A stretch of DNA of 64,000 nucleotides from positions 1 through 64,000 of the forward strand of contig NZ_RHNN01000016.1 of NCBI RefSeq assembly GCF_003946245.1, in the 5' to 3' direction. A program made the position numbers and the translations under genes. Source of the stretch: Levilactobacillus cerevisiae (lineage in GTDB: Bacteria; Bacillota; Bacilli; Lactobacillales; Lactobacillaceae). The notes below the pieces were generated by a model, which worked only from the letters and a program-made list of their open reading frames with translations, had not been told where the DNA came from and did not search any database. This document shows positions 24,776 through 32,536 of this stretch, in pieces (position 1 is the first letter of the stretch; each line of letters begins with the position of its first letter).

Positions 24776-26407
24776 TTATTCAGCGTCGTACAACTTGGCA
24801 ACTTGTTCTTGCACCTGTTGGTGGCCCAAGAATTCGTCGTAAGTCGTGTCTGCGCGGTCCACGATTCCCTTTGGACTCACTTCAATGATCCGGTTGGCAA
24901 TCGTTTGAATGAACTCGTGGTCATGGGACGTGAACAGAATGCTGCCCGTGAAGCCCACCAGGCTGTCGTTCAGCGCCGTGATTGATTCCAAATCCAAATG
25001 GTTGGTTGGATCGTCCAGCAATAGCACGTTGGCCTTGCTCAACATCATCTTGGATAACATGGCCCGGACCTTTTCGCCCCCGGACATCACGTCGACTTCG
25101 CGGTTAACGTCATCCCCAGAGAAGAGCATCTTCCCTAAGAATCCCCGCAGGAAGGTGTTGTCGCTCTCTTCCTTGGAGGCAAATTGGCGTAACCAGTCGA
25201 TAACCGTCATCTGGTTTTCCGCAAAGTAATCGTTCACGTTCTTAGGCAGGTAGGTCGTGCTGGTCGTTTGGCCCCAGACCACGTTGCCGCTGTCGGGTTC
25301 AACCTCACCGGCAATGATTTGCATCAAAGTCGTGGTGGTCACGTCATTCCGGCTGATAAAGGCAGTCTTTTCGCCTGGACGTAACGTGAAACTCACGTCA
25401 TCTAAAATCGTCACGCCTTCAATGGTCTTGGACACGTGTTCCAACCGGACTAAATCGTTTCCCAGTTCACGTTCCGGCGTGAATTTGATAAATGGGTACT
25501 TTCGGGATGAGGGCTTGATGTCATCTAAGGTGATTTTTTCAAGCTGTTTCTTCCGGGACGTGGCTTGCTTGGATTTCGAGGCGTTGGCACTAAACCGGGC
25601 CACGAACTCTTGCAGCTGCTTGATTTGATCAGCCTTTTTGGCGTTAGCGTTGGCCTTTAATTGCGCAGCTAACTCGCTAGATTCCATCCAGAAATCGTAG
25701 TTCCCAACGAACAGCGTGATCTTACCAAAATCCACGTCACACATGTGCGTACAAACTTGGTTCAAGAAATGCCGGTCATGGGAAACGACGATGACGGTAT
25801 TTTCGTAGCCCGCCAAGAAGTTTTCCAGCCAACTAATGGATTGGACATCCAACCCGTTGGTCGGTTCGTCCAAGAGTAAGACGTCGGGATGACCGAACAA
25901 AGCCTGACCCAATAAGACCTTCACCTTTTGGGGTTCAGTCAGTTCGCTCATTGGCACTTGGTGCAGGGATTCATCAATGCCCAAAGCTTGCAGCATTTGG
26001 CTAGCTTCGGCCTCGGCTTCCCAACCGCCCATTTCGCCAAATTCGCCTTCCAGCTCAGCGGCCCGAATCCCATCGGCGTCGCTAAAATCGGGCTTCATGT
26101 AAATGGCGTTCTTTTCAGTCATGATATCGTAAAGCTTCTTGTGACCCTGAATGACCGTATCCATCACTAAGTTATCTTCAAAGGCAAAGTGATCTTGGTT
26201 CAAGCTTGACATCCGCTCGTTGGGACCCATCGAAACGTTCCCGGACGTGGGCTTTAATTTGCCCTCAATGATTTTCAGGAAGGTAGACTTCCCAGCGCCG
26301 TTAGCGCCAATGACCCCGTAGCAGTTACCTGGGGTGAACTTAAGATTAACATCGTCGTAGAGCTTCCGATCGGAGAACTGCATACTGACATTATTGACGG
26401 TTAACAT
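24776..26407 (-). CDS. ABC-F ATPase, YkpA/YbiT type, with atypical second ATP site
   Basis: A 543-residue soluble protein with two ABC domains and a linker rich in Lys/Ala (about 240-290), as in ABC-F translation factors and ribosome-protection proteins. Site 1: Walker A GANGAGKST at 34-42, signature SELTEPQKVK (degenerate), Walker B LLLDEPTNGLD. Site 2: the Walker A region reads SRNDVTTTTL in place of a G-x-x-G-x-G-K-(S/T) loop, so Gly and the key Lys are missing; signature VMSGGEKVRA is normal; Walker B is LLLDDPTNHLD, with Asp at the catalytic Glu position. I read the codons directly and saw no frameshift. A hairpin leader precedes it. Drug-resistance or housekeeping role cannot be decided. 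Confidence 0.85.
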   Translation of the reverse strand: MLTVNNVSMQFSDRKLYDDVNLKFTPGNCYGVIGANGAGKSTFLKIIEGKLKPTSGNVSMGPNERMSSLNQDHFAFEDNLVMDTVIQGHKKLYDIMTEKNAIYMKPDFSDADGIRAAELEGEFGEMGGWEAEAEASQMLQALGIDESLHQVPMSELTEPQKVKVLLGQALFGHPDVLLLDEPTNGLDVQSISWLENFLAGYENTVIVVSHDRHFLNQVCTHMCDVDFGKITLFVGNYDFWMESSELAAQLKANANAKKADQIKQLQEFVARFSANASKSKQATSRKKQLEKITLDDIKPSSRKYPFIKFTPERELGNDLVRLEHVSKTIEGVTILDDVSFTLRPGEKTAFISRNDVTTTTLMQIIAGEVEPDSGNVVWGQTTSTTYLPKNVNDYFAENQMTVIDWLRQFASKEESDNTFLRGFLGKMLFSGDDVNREVDVMSGGEKVRAMLSKMMLSKANVLLLDDPTNHLDLESITALNDSLVGFTGSILFTSHDHEFIQTIANRIIEVSPKGIVDRADTTYDEFLGHQQVQEQVAKLYDAE

Positions 26408-26434
26408 GAACGATACCTCCTGTATTTTGCGTGT

Positions 26435-26470
26435 AAAAAACCAACGTGTCAGGTTAACGGCGACGTTGGC
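26435..26470 (-). promoter_or_regulatory. Attenuator-like hairpin in the ABC-F leader
   Basis: On the minus strand CCAACGT (26461-26470 region) pairs with ACGTTGG, followed by TTTTTT, about 28 bases before the ABC-F start codon. This is a terminator shape inside the 5' leader, as found upstream of several ABC-F genes controlled by ribosome-mediated attenuation. Two start-stop minigenes (ATG-codon-stop) lie between the promoter and the hairpin. Confidence 0.6.
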
Positions 26471-26509
26471 TTCAACTCATATTCGTTATGACATGTTAGG
26501 GTAGTTTAC

Positions 26510-26540
26510 CATAAATCCCACCGACAAGCAACGTTAACGC
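26510..26540 (-). promoter_or_regulatory. Probable promoter of the ABC-F gene
   Basis: On the minus strand TTGCTT, a 17-base spacer and TAAACT. Transcription would start roughly 100 bases before the coding region. Coordinates are approximate to a few bases. Confidence 0.5.
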
Positions 26541-26564
26541 GGCCTAAGCCCGCGCCACATCGCC

Positions 26565-26930
26565 TTGCCGGGCGGAAAAAATGAGACTGGAACGCTGGCG
26601 GAAGGACGCTGAAAGCCTGGGAAGCGGTCTTCCAGCTTGCCTTTAAGCCGCCCAAGTCGCGTCTCAAAGACGCCTTGCCAGTCGGAAAATTGGTGCGAAC
26701 TGGCCCGTTCCCGGCGGCGGGTTCAAGGATTCCTGCTGTGGGGAACGCTTCCAGACTAAAAACCAGTCTTCCAACTCGCCTTTAAGCCTGGCAAAAACCA
26801 CCAGTCTCAAAGGTCGTCCCATGGTCTAAGCTGAGAAAAATCACTCAGCTAAGGCCATCGACACAGCTGGAATCCTTGTCCCGCCTCTGGTCACTCACAC
26901 TTGTGCCCCAATTTTTCGCTGGCAAGCATC
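26565..26930 (+). repeat. Family A pair: type 1-like and type 2 units (R8)
   Basis: First unit at about 26570-26700 (AAGCGGTCTTCCAGCTTGCC, CGCGTCTCAAAGACGCC; outer arms GGCGGAAAA/TCGGAAAA weak). Second unit at about 26705-26900 with arms GGATTCCTGCTGTG/CACAGCTGGAATCC and a third hairpin built on AGCTGAG/CTCAGCT. The second unit is about 85 percent like 47785-48003 by eye. Confidence 0.75.
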
Positions 26931-27005
26931 TGATCACTTCGGTTTTAGGCTGATGGTCAAATTTACCTGAAATTAATGATGTTATACCTACCCAATTGCC
27001 ACTGT

Positions 27006-27866
27006 CTAAGACCAAGACTGTTCCGCCGCGTACTTCTCGCGGTAGGTCTTTGGTGTCATTTGGTAATGTTGTTTGAAGGTCACAAAAAAATTTTTCTCCG
27101 TCCGAAAGCCCGTTCGCATGGCGATGCTTTGGATGGATTCTTGCGAGGTCATTAACAACTGGGTCGCCCGTTCCAAACGAATCTGGCCCAGGTAGGCCTT
27201 GGGTGAAATACCCATGTACTCCTTGAAGTACCGGGAAAAGTAGACGCTCGAATAGTTCAGTTTTTCGGCTAGGTCGGCAATTGAGACCGCCTGGCCGAAG
27301 TTTTCTTGAATCTCGGAGACGGCTTGACGCAACGGGTCCGGTAACGGCAACTGATCACTGGTGACCTGGCCATTGACCGTTAAGTGTTTCAACAGTTGTC
27401 CCACCAACTGATACTCCGCACCTAGACTCGCCAAGTAATCTGCCCGGGCCTCGGGCTCCGTCACCGCGTTGGTTGCCAATGTGCGGACGGATCGGCCCAA
27501 TTCCTGATACGGTTCCGCCGTTAAATCCAAGTCTAACGGTCCCCAAATCGGTAGTTGCTTATCTGCAACCACCTGACGCAACCAGGCCTGTGGCATTAAA
27601 AGTGTGACCACCTGATTGTTTTCATCTAAAAATGTCTCATAGCTATGAACGACCTCGGAATTGACGACGTACAAATGCTCCTCCGCCATTTCATAGGTTG
27701 AGCTCCCAATGTGAACCGTGCCCGGATGCCCGCGATAGGCATAGGCCAATTCAACGGCTTGGTGCCAATGTGGCAACACCATCTTAGGTCCACAAGTCCC
27801 ATGCGAGATGACCCGCAACGGTAAGACTGTCTTAAAGTTTAAACGTTCATGATACGGCCGTGGCAT
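27006..27866 (-). CDS. AraC-family transcriptional regulator
   Basis: About 286 residues. The N-terminal half is a cupin-like sensing domain (LPHWHQAVELAYAYRG, with His/Glu positions typical of sugar-sensing AraC proteins). The C-terminal 100 residues carry both HTH motifs: VSIADLAEKLNYSSVYFSRY and IQSIAMRTGFRTEKNFFVTF, followed by the MTPKTYRE signature. ATG at 27866 has GGGGG eight bases upstream; the in-frame TTG 27881 is less likely. No sugar gene is adjacent, so its target is unknown; the region upstream contains a possible non-coding RNA on the other strand. Confidence 0.85.
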   Translation of the reverse strand: MPRPYHERLNFKTVLPLRVISHGTCGPKMVLPHWHQAVELAYAYRGHPGTVHIGSSTYEMAEEHLYVVNSEVVHSYETFLDENNQVVTLLMPQAWLRQVVADKQLPIWGPLDLDLTAEPYQELGRSVRTLATNAVTEPEARADYLASLGAEYQLVGQLLKHLTVNGQVTSDQLPLPDPLRQAVSEIQENFGQAVSIADLAEKLNYSSVYFSRYFKEYMGISPKAYLGQIRLERATQLLMTSQESIQSIAMRTGFRTEKNFFVTFKQHYQMTPKTYREKYAAEQSWS

Positions 27867-28016
27867 ACCAGCTACCCCCAATTCTGTTAGTTCCGGCTGA
27901 GATAGACCAATTTATCTAATTCTTCATTTAATAGCATACCACGTCTAGTGAATTTAGGGTTAAATTTAGTAATGTAATCATTAGATTATTGGATTACCGA
28001 TTCAGGATATCCTCGA

Positions 28017-28365
28017 TATAATGGACTTGTAACATACGGATGGGCGTTGAAAAGTCGCGGACCTGACCATTGATCGGATTCTACGATTGTGGGGCAATCA
28101 CTTAAGGGGAAGTGCCTGTTCCACCGCTCAACTGTTTTGAATGATTTGGGCCGTAACCAGATCATTCTTTTCAAAAAAATCAGACCGCAAAGTTTCGTCG
28201 TTGTGGGGGCAACGGCCAAACCATTGACACTTCCAACGTGCAAGTCTGATTTTTCCGGTCATTTCGGGGGGAGTGACCGGAAGAATCACCAGCAGGATAG
28301 GTATTGGCCATCGGAGTCTTTGGGGGATAAAGTAAAAGTCACGCTTTGGGGGCGTGACTTTTTTC
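28017..28365 (+). ncRNA. Candidate structured RNA ending in a terminator
   Basis: A 550-base gap without a credible gene. TATAAT at 28017-28022 could start a transcript of about 330 nt (the -35 is poor). Within it are hairpins AATGATTTGG/CCAGATCATT (about 28138-28167), a long-range stem AAAATCAGAC/GTCTGATTTT (about 28176-28254) closing a loop with GTTG/CAAC, CCGGTCA/TGACCGG (about 28256-28281), and the terminator AAAAGTCACGC/GCGTGACTTTTTT (28333-28365). It matches no riboswitch or 6S/SRP/RNase P signature that I know. It could also be a decayed gene with two terminators. Confidence 0.35.
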
Positions 28366-28424
28366 GTGATCAGAAATTGTGGGTGGCCATCGCTACCAAA
28401 TATGTTAGGCAACTGGCGGCAACG

Positions 28425-28859
28425 CTAAGGAATAACCAGCATGTTTTGTTCGTCGAATTCCCAGTCCGGGCCGTACGCCGCTTCCCAGTAATAGCCGTCG
28501 AGGTCCTGGAAGTAACCACTGTAGCCGCCCCAATCAGTCATAGCTGGTTCTTTAGCAATGGCGCCACCATTCTGTTTGACCAATCTAAACACGTTGTCCA
28601 CCGCAGCCTTGTCTTTAAAGTTACAAGCCAACGTGATTCCGGGGAAACTCTGTCCAGCCCGTTCCGGGGGATTAGCGGCATTGATATCTTTGGCCAAATC
28701 CGCCAGCGGAAACAGTTCTAGCTTAGAGCCCTCGTTGTCAAAGAACACGATGGGTGGCTGGGCCTCGCGCTCCATGGTCTGAAAGCCAATACTCCGGTAA
28801 AACGACAACGATGACGCCATGTCACGCACGCCTAAACAAATCAGATTAATCCGGTTCAT
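28425..28859 (-). CDS. VOC (glyoxalase/bleomycin-resistance) family protein
   Basis: About 144 residues with the paired beta-alpha-beta-beta-beta modules of the vicinal oxygen chelate fold: MASSLSFYRSIGFQTM opens module 1, NVFRLVKQNGGAIAKEPAM and GGYSGYFQDLDGYYWEAAYGP end module 2. Metal ligands are only partly obvious (Glu in YYWEAAY). ATG 28859 with AGGAGGG is the start; the frame open to 28919 is not used. Substrate unknown. It is monocistronic between a structured gap and repeat R9. Confidence 0.8.
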   Translation of the reverse strand: MNRINLICLGVRDMASSLSFYRSIGFQTMEREAQPPIVFFDNEGSKLELFPLADLAKDINAANPPERAGQSFPGITLACNFKDKAAVDNVFRLVKQNGGAIAKEPAMTDWGGYSGYFQDLDGYYWEAAYGPDWEFDEQNMLVIP

Positions 28860-28937
28860 CAAAATCCCTCCTGGAAACGTTTCCTTCATTATCCCTGAAT
28901 GCTCACCGCAGTGCAACAATCTGCTTCGCTAAGACAT

Positions 28938-29420
28938 CGGCAACATTGTCTAAACCTGCCGGCTTACCGTTCGCCAAATTTAGGCCGGAACGCTGTGGGA
29001 AGGACGCGGGTAGCCTGAGAAACGGTCTACCTGCTCGCTTTGAACCGCCGAACCCGCGTTTCAAAGTCGCCATTTTCAAAGAAGACCACATGGAAAATCC
29101 CACGGCTGAGCCTAAATTTGGCTCACTCACGCCTACATAGACAGTACCCAACAACCGTAGACAAACGTTGCCAATCCAGCGTTGTTCACATCAATGTCAT
29201 ATTGAAAAAACAATCATAACCGGAGGAGGACAGAGATGGAGGCAGCTGTGTCGACGACGTTAGCTGAGCGATCTTCTCAGGTTACGTCGTGGGACGCGTT
29301 TGGAGACTGTCGGTTTTGGACAGGCTTCAAACCGAGCCGGAGGACCGTTTCCCAGGCCGCAGGCGCTCCCCATAGCAGCCGGAATCTCTGGCAGCCGCAG
29401 GTGACAATTTTAGGCTAGCA
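28938..29420. repeat. Family A composite repeat (R9)
   Basis: Type 1 unit (28960-29140; arms GCCAAATTTAGG/CCTAAATTTGGC) preceded by the composite's outer arm TGCCGGCTTACCGTTCGCC. After a spacer comes a full type 2 unit in inverse orientation (29219-29410; GGACAGAGATGGAGGCAGCT). It is the same order as 12453-12849 and the inverse of 7255-7580. The far right arm is absent here. Confidence 0.8.
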
Positions 29421-29422
29421 CT

Positions 29423-29458
29423 TAAAAAGCCAACCCAAATTTTTCTGGATTGGCTTTG
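29423..29458 (-). terminator. Terminator of the MFS gene
   Basis: On the minus strand AAAGCCAATCC pairs with GGGTTGGCTTTTT. It lies about 45 bases behind the stop. Confidence 0.8.
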
Positions 29459-29502
29459 ATTAATTTTACAGATAATCCATCAGTGACGACCGCTTCCCAA
29501 CG

Positions 29503-30702
29503 TTACTCCGTGGACTGCTTGGAACGCAAACTCTCTGGTCGTTTCAGCAGGAACGCCATCAGGTAGGACACAATCAGGAACCCGGAGACGACCAGGTATG
29601 GTGAATGCGTGTTCCAATCAAGCAACATCCCCGACATGATGGGGCCGACGATGTTCCCGATGCTGGTCAGCGACATGTTTAGTCCGTTGATCAGCCCCTG
29701 GTCAGATTCACTGGCCTTCGTCAACAGGGTCGTAATCGCTGGCCGCAACAGGTCGAACGCCGAGAAAATAACTAGCGTGGCAATCATGACTTCAATCTTG
29801 GTGTGCGCCTGCGTAATCCAAATCGTGCAGATGGCCGCCAGGAAGAAACACATCCGGATGACCCGCCGCTCGCCGAATTTGCTAACCAGCGTATCGAACA
29901 TCGCGACCTGTAGGAACAGGGAAATCAGCCCGTTCAACGTCAAGACCAACGCAATGTTGCTCAGACTAAAGTTGAAGACCTCATTAACGTAGATACTGTA
30001 GATACTTTCAAACCCTTGCAGGCCAAAGGAAGACACCAGAATCATGGTAAATAAAATGATGATGGGTACGGTCCAAAACGCCCGGGTCATCGGGTGTGCA
30101 GACGGTTCCGCGTTTTCATCGCGTGCTTCAACCACGCGACCCGTTTCCACGTCATTTGGCAACAGGCTGATTAGCACGATTGCACTGATCAGGCCCAGGG
30201 CACCAGCCACCCAGAAAGGCGTCTTATAGCTGATTCCAGCCAGGATACCACCGATACCAGGTCCCAAGATGAGGCCCCCACTAAATGCCGCAGACAGCCA
30301 ACCAATGACTTTGGCTCGCTGGCGTTTCGTGGTGATGTCGGACGCTAACGCCATGGCAGTTGGCACCACCATCGCGGCGGACAACCCACCAATTAGCCGC
30401 GAAATATCGAAGACCCACAAGTAATTGGTCAACGCAAAAAGGACTTCGGAGACCATGAACAGGAATAACCCCGCTGTCAGGACGGGTTTCCGCCCAATTT
30501 TGTCGGACAGTCGCCCAATCAGGGGTGACGCCACGAACTGGGCGAAGGCAAATAGGGCGTTCATCACACCCATATCGGTTGCGGATAAATGCAGTTCCGT
30601 CTTCAAGAATGGCATGACCGGTATGATCAAACTGATTCCTAAACACACTAAAAATTCACTAAAGATTAAGATAAAAATGGCCCGTTTCGTTTTTTTCGTC
30701 AC
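29503..30702 (-). CDS. MFS drug-efflux type transporter (DHA1)
   Basis: A 399-residue protein with twelve hydrophobic helices. Motif A GRLSDKIGRKPVLT lies in loop 2-3, and the motif C-like GLILGPGIGGILAG in helix 5 is typical of drug/H+ antiporters of the TetA/NorA type. GTG start with AAGGGG nine bases upstream. The tail ends after a basic loop (LLKRPESLRSKQ). The promoter (30739-30767) is strong and overlaps AATATTGTT direct repeats, so a regulator may act there, but none is adjacent on either side. Confidence 0.85.
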   Translation of the reverse strand: MTKKTKRAIFILIFSEFLVCLGISLIIPVMPFLKTELHLSATDMGVMNALFAFAQFVASPLIGRLSDKIGRKPVLTAGLFLFMVSEVLFALTNYLWVFDISRLIGGLSAAMVVPTAMALASDITTKRQRAKVIGWLSAAFSGGLILGPGIGGILAGISYKTPFWVAGALGLISAIVLISLLPNDVETGRVVEARDENAEPSAHPMTRAFWTVPIIILFTMILVSSFGLQGFESIYSIYVNEVFNFSLSNIALVLTLNGLISLFLQVAMFDTLVSKFGERRVIRMCFFLAAICTIWITQAHTKIEVMIATLVIFSAFDLLRPAITTLLTKASESDQGLINGLNMSLTSIGNIVGPIMSGMLLDWNTHSPYLVVSGFLIVSYLMAFLLKRPESLRSKQSTE

Positions 30703-30738
30703 GGTGGCTCACCCCTTCTCTGAGATTTTGACAACAAT

Positions 30739-30767
30739 ATTATAATAATAACAATATTTGATGACAG
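30739..30767 (-). promoter_or_regulatory. Promoter of the MFS gene with direct repeats
   Basis: On the minus strand CTGTCA (30762-30767), 17-base spacer, TATAAT (30739-30744). AATATTGTT occurs twice on the minus strand, once in the spacer and once over the -10 box, a possible operator. Confidence 0.6.
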
Positions 30768-30835
30768 TTGTCTAATCTTACGCTCAAAGAATCATAGGCG
30801 CAACCTTTATTTTCTTTTGGGTTAAATTGTGTGTT

Positions 30836-31022
30836 TGCTGCGCCTCCGGGCTGGTGAAAATTGGGGTGGAACGCTGTGGGCGGACGCCCGGAGCCAAAGG
30901 GCGGTCTCCGGGCTTACTTTGAGCCGCTTAGAGGCGCGTCTCAAAGATACCAATTGCCTAAGCGGCTGGCGCCACTAAGGCAATTCCCACGGCTTAGCCC
31001 ATTTTCACCAACCCTCCGGCTT
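30836..31022 (+). repeat. Family A type 1 repeat (R10)
   Basis: Outer arms GGCTGGTGAAAAT / ATTTTCACCAACC; hairpins GCCCGGAG/CTCCGGGC, CTTTGAG/CTCAAAG and AATTGCCTAAG/CTAAGGCAATT. It has the same plan as R3 and R14 with different arm sequences. 31023-31280 shows no gene. Confidence 0.8.
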
Positions 31023-31282
31023 ACACGGATTTAGCCCGGAAAACACGGTGCACCTAATCGTTTCCACATGGTTATCTTCAATTAAAATTCTATCGAGGTA
31101 GCATGAGAACACTAATTTCTGTACGCCAGCATAAGGATTAGGTCTTTGGTTTCAACCTAATCTGCCTACACCATCCTCACGAGTTGAGCTAATTTCAACC
31201 AAAAATCCTGCTAAAACCTCACCAACCGCTGCCATAGCTAGCCGAATTAGCGCTCAGAACGCGGGCTAAACGTGTCTAAGCC

Positions 31283-31446
31283 GTGAGGGCGGTGCAAATG
31301 AGCCAAGCCGTGGGATTTGCTGGGCGGCAGCGCATTATATGGCGTCTTTGAGACTCGAATTTTGAGGCTCAAAGCAAGTCTGAAGACCGCCCTTCGGCTT
31401 CAGACGTCCGCCCCCAGCGTTCCGGATTGTTTTCGCCGCCCGGTAA
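31283..31446 (-). repeat. Family A type 1 repeat (R11)
   Basis: Arms GGGCGGTGCAAATGAGCC / GGATTGTTTTCGCCGCCC with several G-T pairs; hairpins CTTTGAG/CTCAAAG and GTCTGAAG/CTTCAGAC. It ends about 18 bases from the LysR stop. Confidence 0.75.
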
Positions 31447-31463
31447 GGCGCAATCAAACACGT

Positions 31464-32345
31464 TTACCCCCGACCCAGTGCGTTGGCCCAATGCTGGTAG
31501 TTGCCGGCGAAGACGCTGTCACGGGCGTACACTACATCCAAATCGTGCAACAGGTGCCCGGCCGGTAAGGGCAAGACCTTCAATTTTCCACTAGCCAACT
31601 CGTCCGCCACCACCGAGCGGTACACGAAGCTGATGCCCGCGCCCCGCAACAACAATTGACGAATCGCCGCGGGATTATTGACGGTGATGAGCTGCCTGAA
31701 TTCATCCAGGGTCACGTTGGCCGCTTGCGCCAGGCTCACCAAGATTTCCCGACTGCCGGACCCCGCCTCGCGCACCAACAACGGGTACGGCGTCAAATCA
31801 CGCCAACTCACCGTGGATTGCTGGGCAACCGGCTGATCAGCGGCAATCACCCCAACGAAGGGTTCCTCCCGCACAATTTGGTAATCGTAGCGCGTTTTGT
31901 CAAAGTTACCTTCGATCAAGGCAAAGTCACTCCTGCCATCGTCAATCGCCGCCAAGGCCGCCTGGGTGTTGGTCACCTGACAGGTCACGCTGCGATAATC
32001 CGCTTGCTCTTGGAGGAGCCGAATCAGCTGGGGCGCGAGAAACTCACTCAGCGACAGCGTGGTGCTAAACGTGAGTTGCCGTTGAATCTGCGGGTGTTGC
32101 AAGCTGGTGACGACCTTGTCCGCCTGGACCTGAACGCGCTGGACGAACGCCGCCAACGTGTGCCCGGCCGGTGTGATGGTCAAGTGGGGCCGTTCGTAGT
32201 GGACCAATTCCACGTTTAGCTCCGTCTCCAAGCTCTTAATCTGTTGGGAAACGGCCGGTTGGGTGATGAACAGTTGCCGCGCCGTTTGGGTATACGACTT
32301 GGTTTGGACCAGGACTAACAGTGTTTGATACCGATTGTCTAACAT
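31464..32345 (-). CDS. LysR-family regulator (YeiE/CysB-like position)
   Basis: A 293-residue LysR protein. The N-terminal winged HTH is SYTQTARQLFITQPAVSQQI, followed by the linker helix and a two-lobed effector domain beginning near LTFSTTLSLSEF. Its gene is divergent from a YeiH-type transporter, the classic YeiE-YeiH pairing, so it likely activates that gene. A dyad TGGGAT-n8-ATCCCA lies between them (32385-32404). ATG at 32345 with AGAGG upstream. Confidence 0.87.
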   Translation of the reverse strand: MLDNRYQTLLVLVQTKSYTQTARQLFITQPAVSQQIKSLETELNVELVHYERPHLTITPAGHTLAAFVQRVQVQADKVVTSLQHPQIQRQLTFSTTLSLSEFLAPQLIRLLQEQADYRSVTCQVTNTQAALAAIDDGRSDFALIEGNFDKTRYDYQIVREEPFVGVIAADQPVAQQSTVSWRDLTPYPLLVREAGSGSREILVSLAQAANVTLDEFRQLITVNNPAAIRQLLLRGAGISFVYRSVVADELASGKLKVLPLPAGHLLHDLDVVYARDSVFAGNYQHWANALGRG

Positions 32346-32384
32346 GCTTAAGTACCTCTTTACTTTTATTATAAGCTAAATTTA

Positions 32385-32404
32385 TGGGATTATTAAATAT
32401 CCCA
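32385..32404. promoter_or_regulatory. LysR-type binding dyad between the divergent genes
   Basis: TGGGAT-n8-ATCCCA within an AT-rich spacer; TATAAT of the LysR promoter (minus strand) lies 12 bases to its left at about 32368-32373. The placement fits autoregulation plus activation of the transporter. Confidence 0.6.
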
Positions 32405-32536
32405 ATTTTATCTTATAACGAGTTTCCAGTAAACTAATACTTGCTTGAGAGATTACGAAAGTGCGTTAGGCGTGGAGAGCCATTTCCCCCCGACACGCAG
32501 CTTAAATCAGAAAGATGTTTTGAGGAGGAGATTCAA

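Noticed and set aside
24776-26407. Frameshift as the reason for the odd second Walker A of the ABC-F protein
   Set aside because: The frame stays open, and conserved motifs on both sides are in the same frame; the change is by substitution.
28017-28365. tmRNA, RNase P RNA, SRP RNA or a common riboswitch
   Set aside because: None of their invariant sequences (such as the tmRNA acceptor end, the RNase P GAGGAAAGUC box, or SRP GGAAGCAGC-like core) is present.
28089-28721. A 210-codon frame on the plus strand
   Set aside because: It runs antisense through the VOC gene, and its composition changes where that gene ends; it has no good ribosome site.
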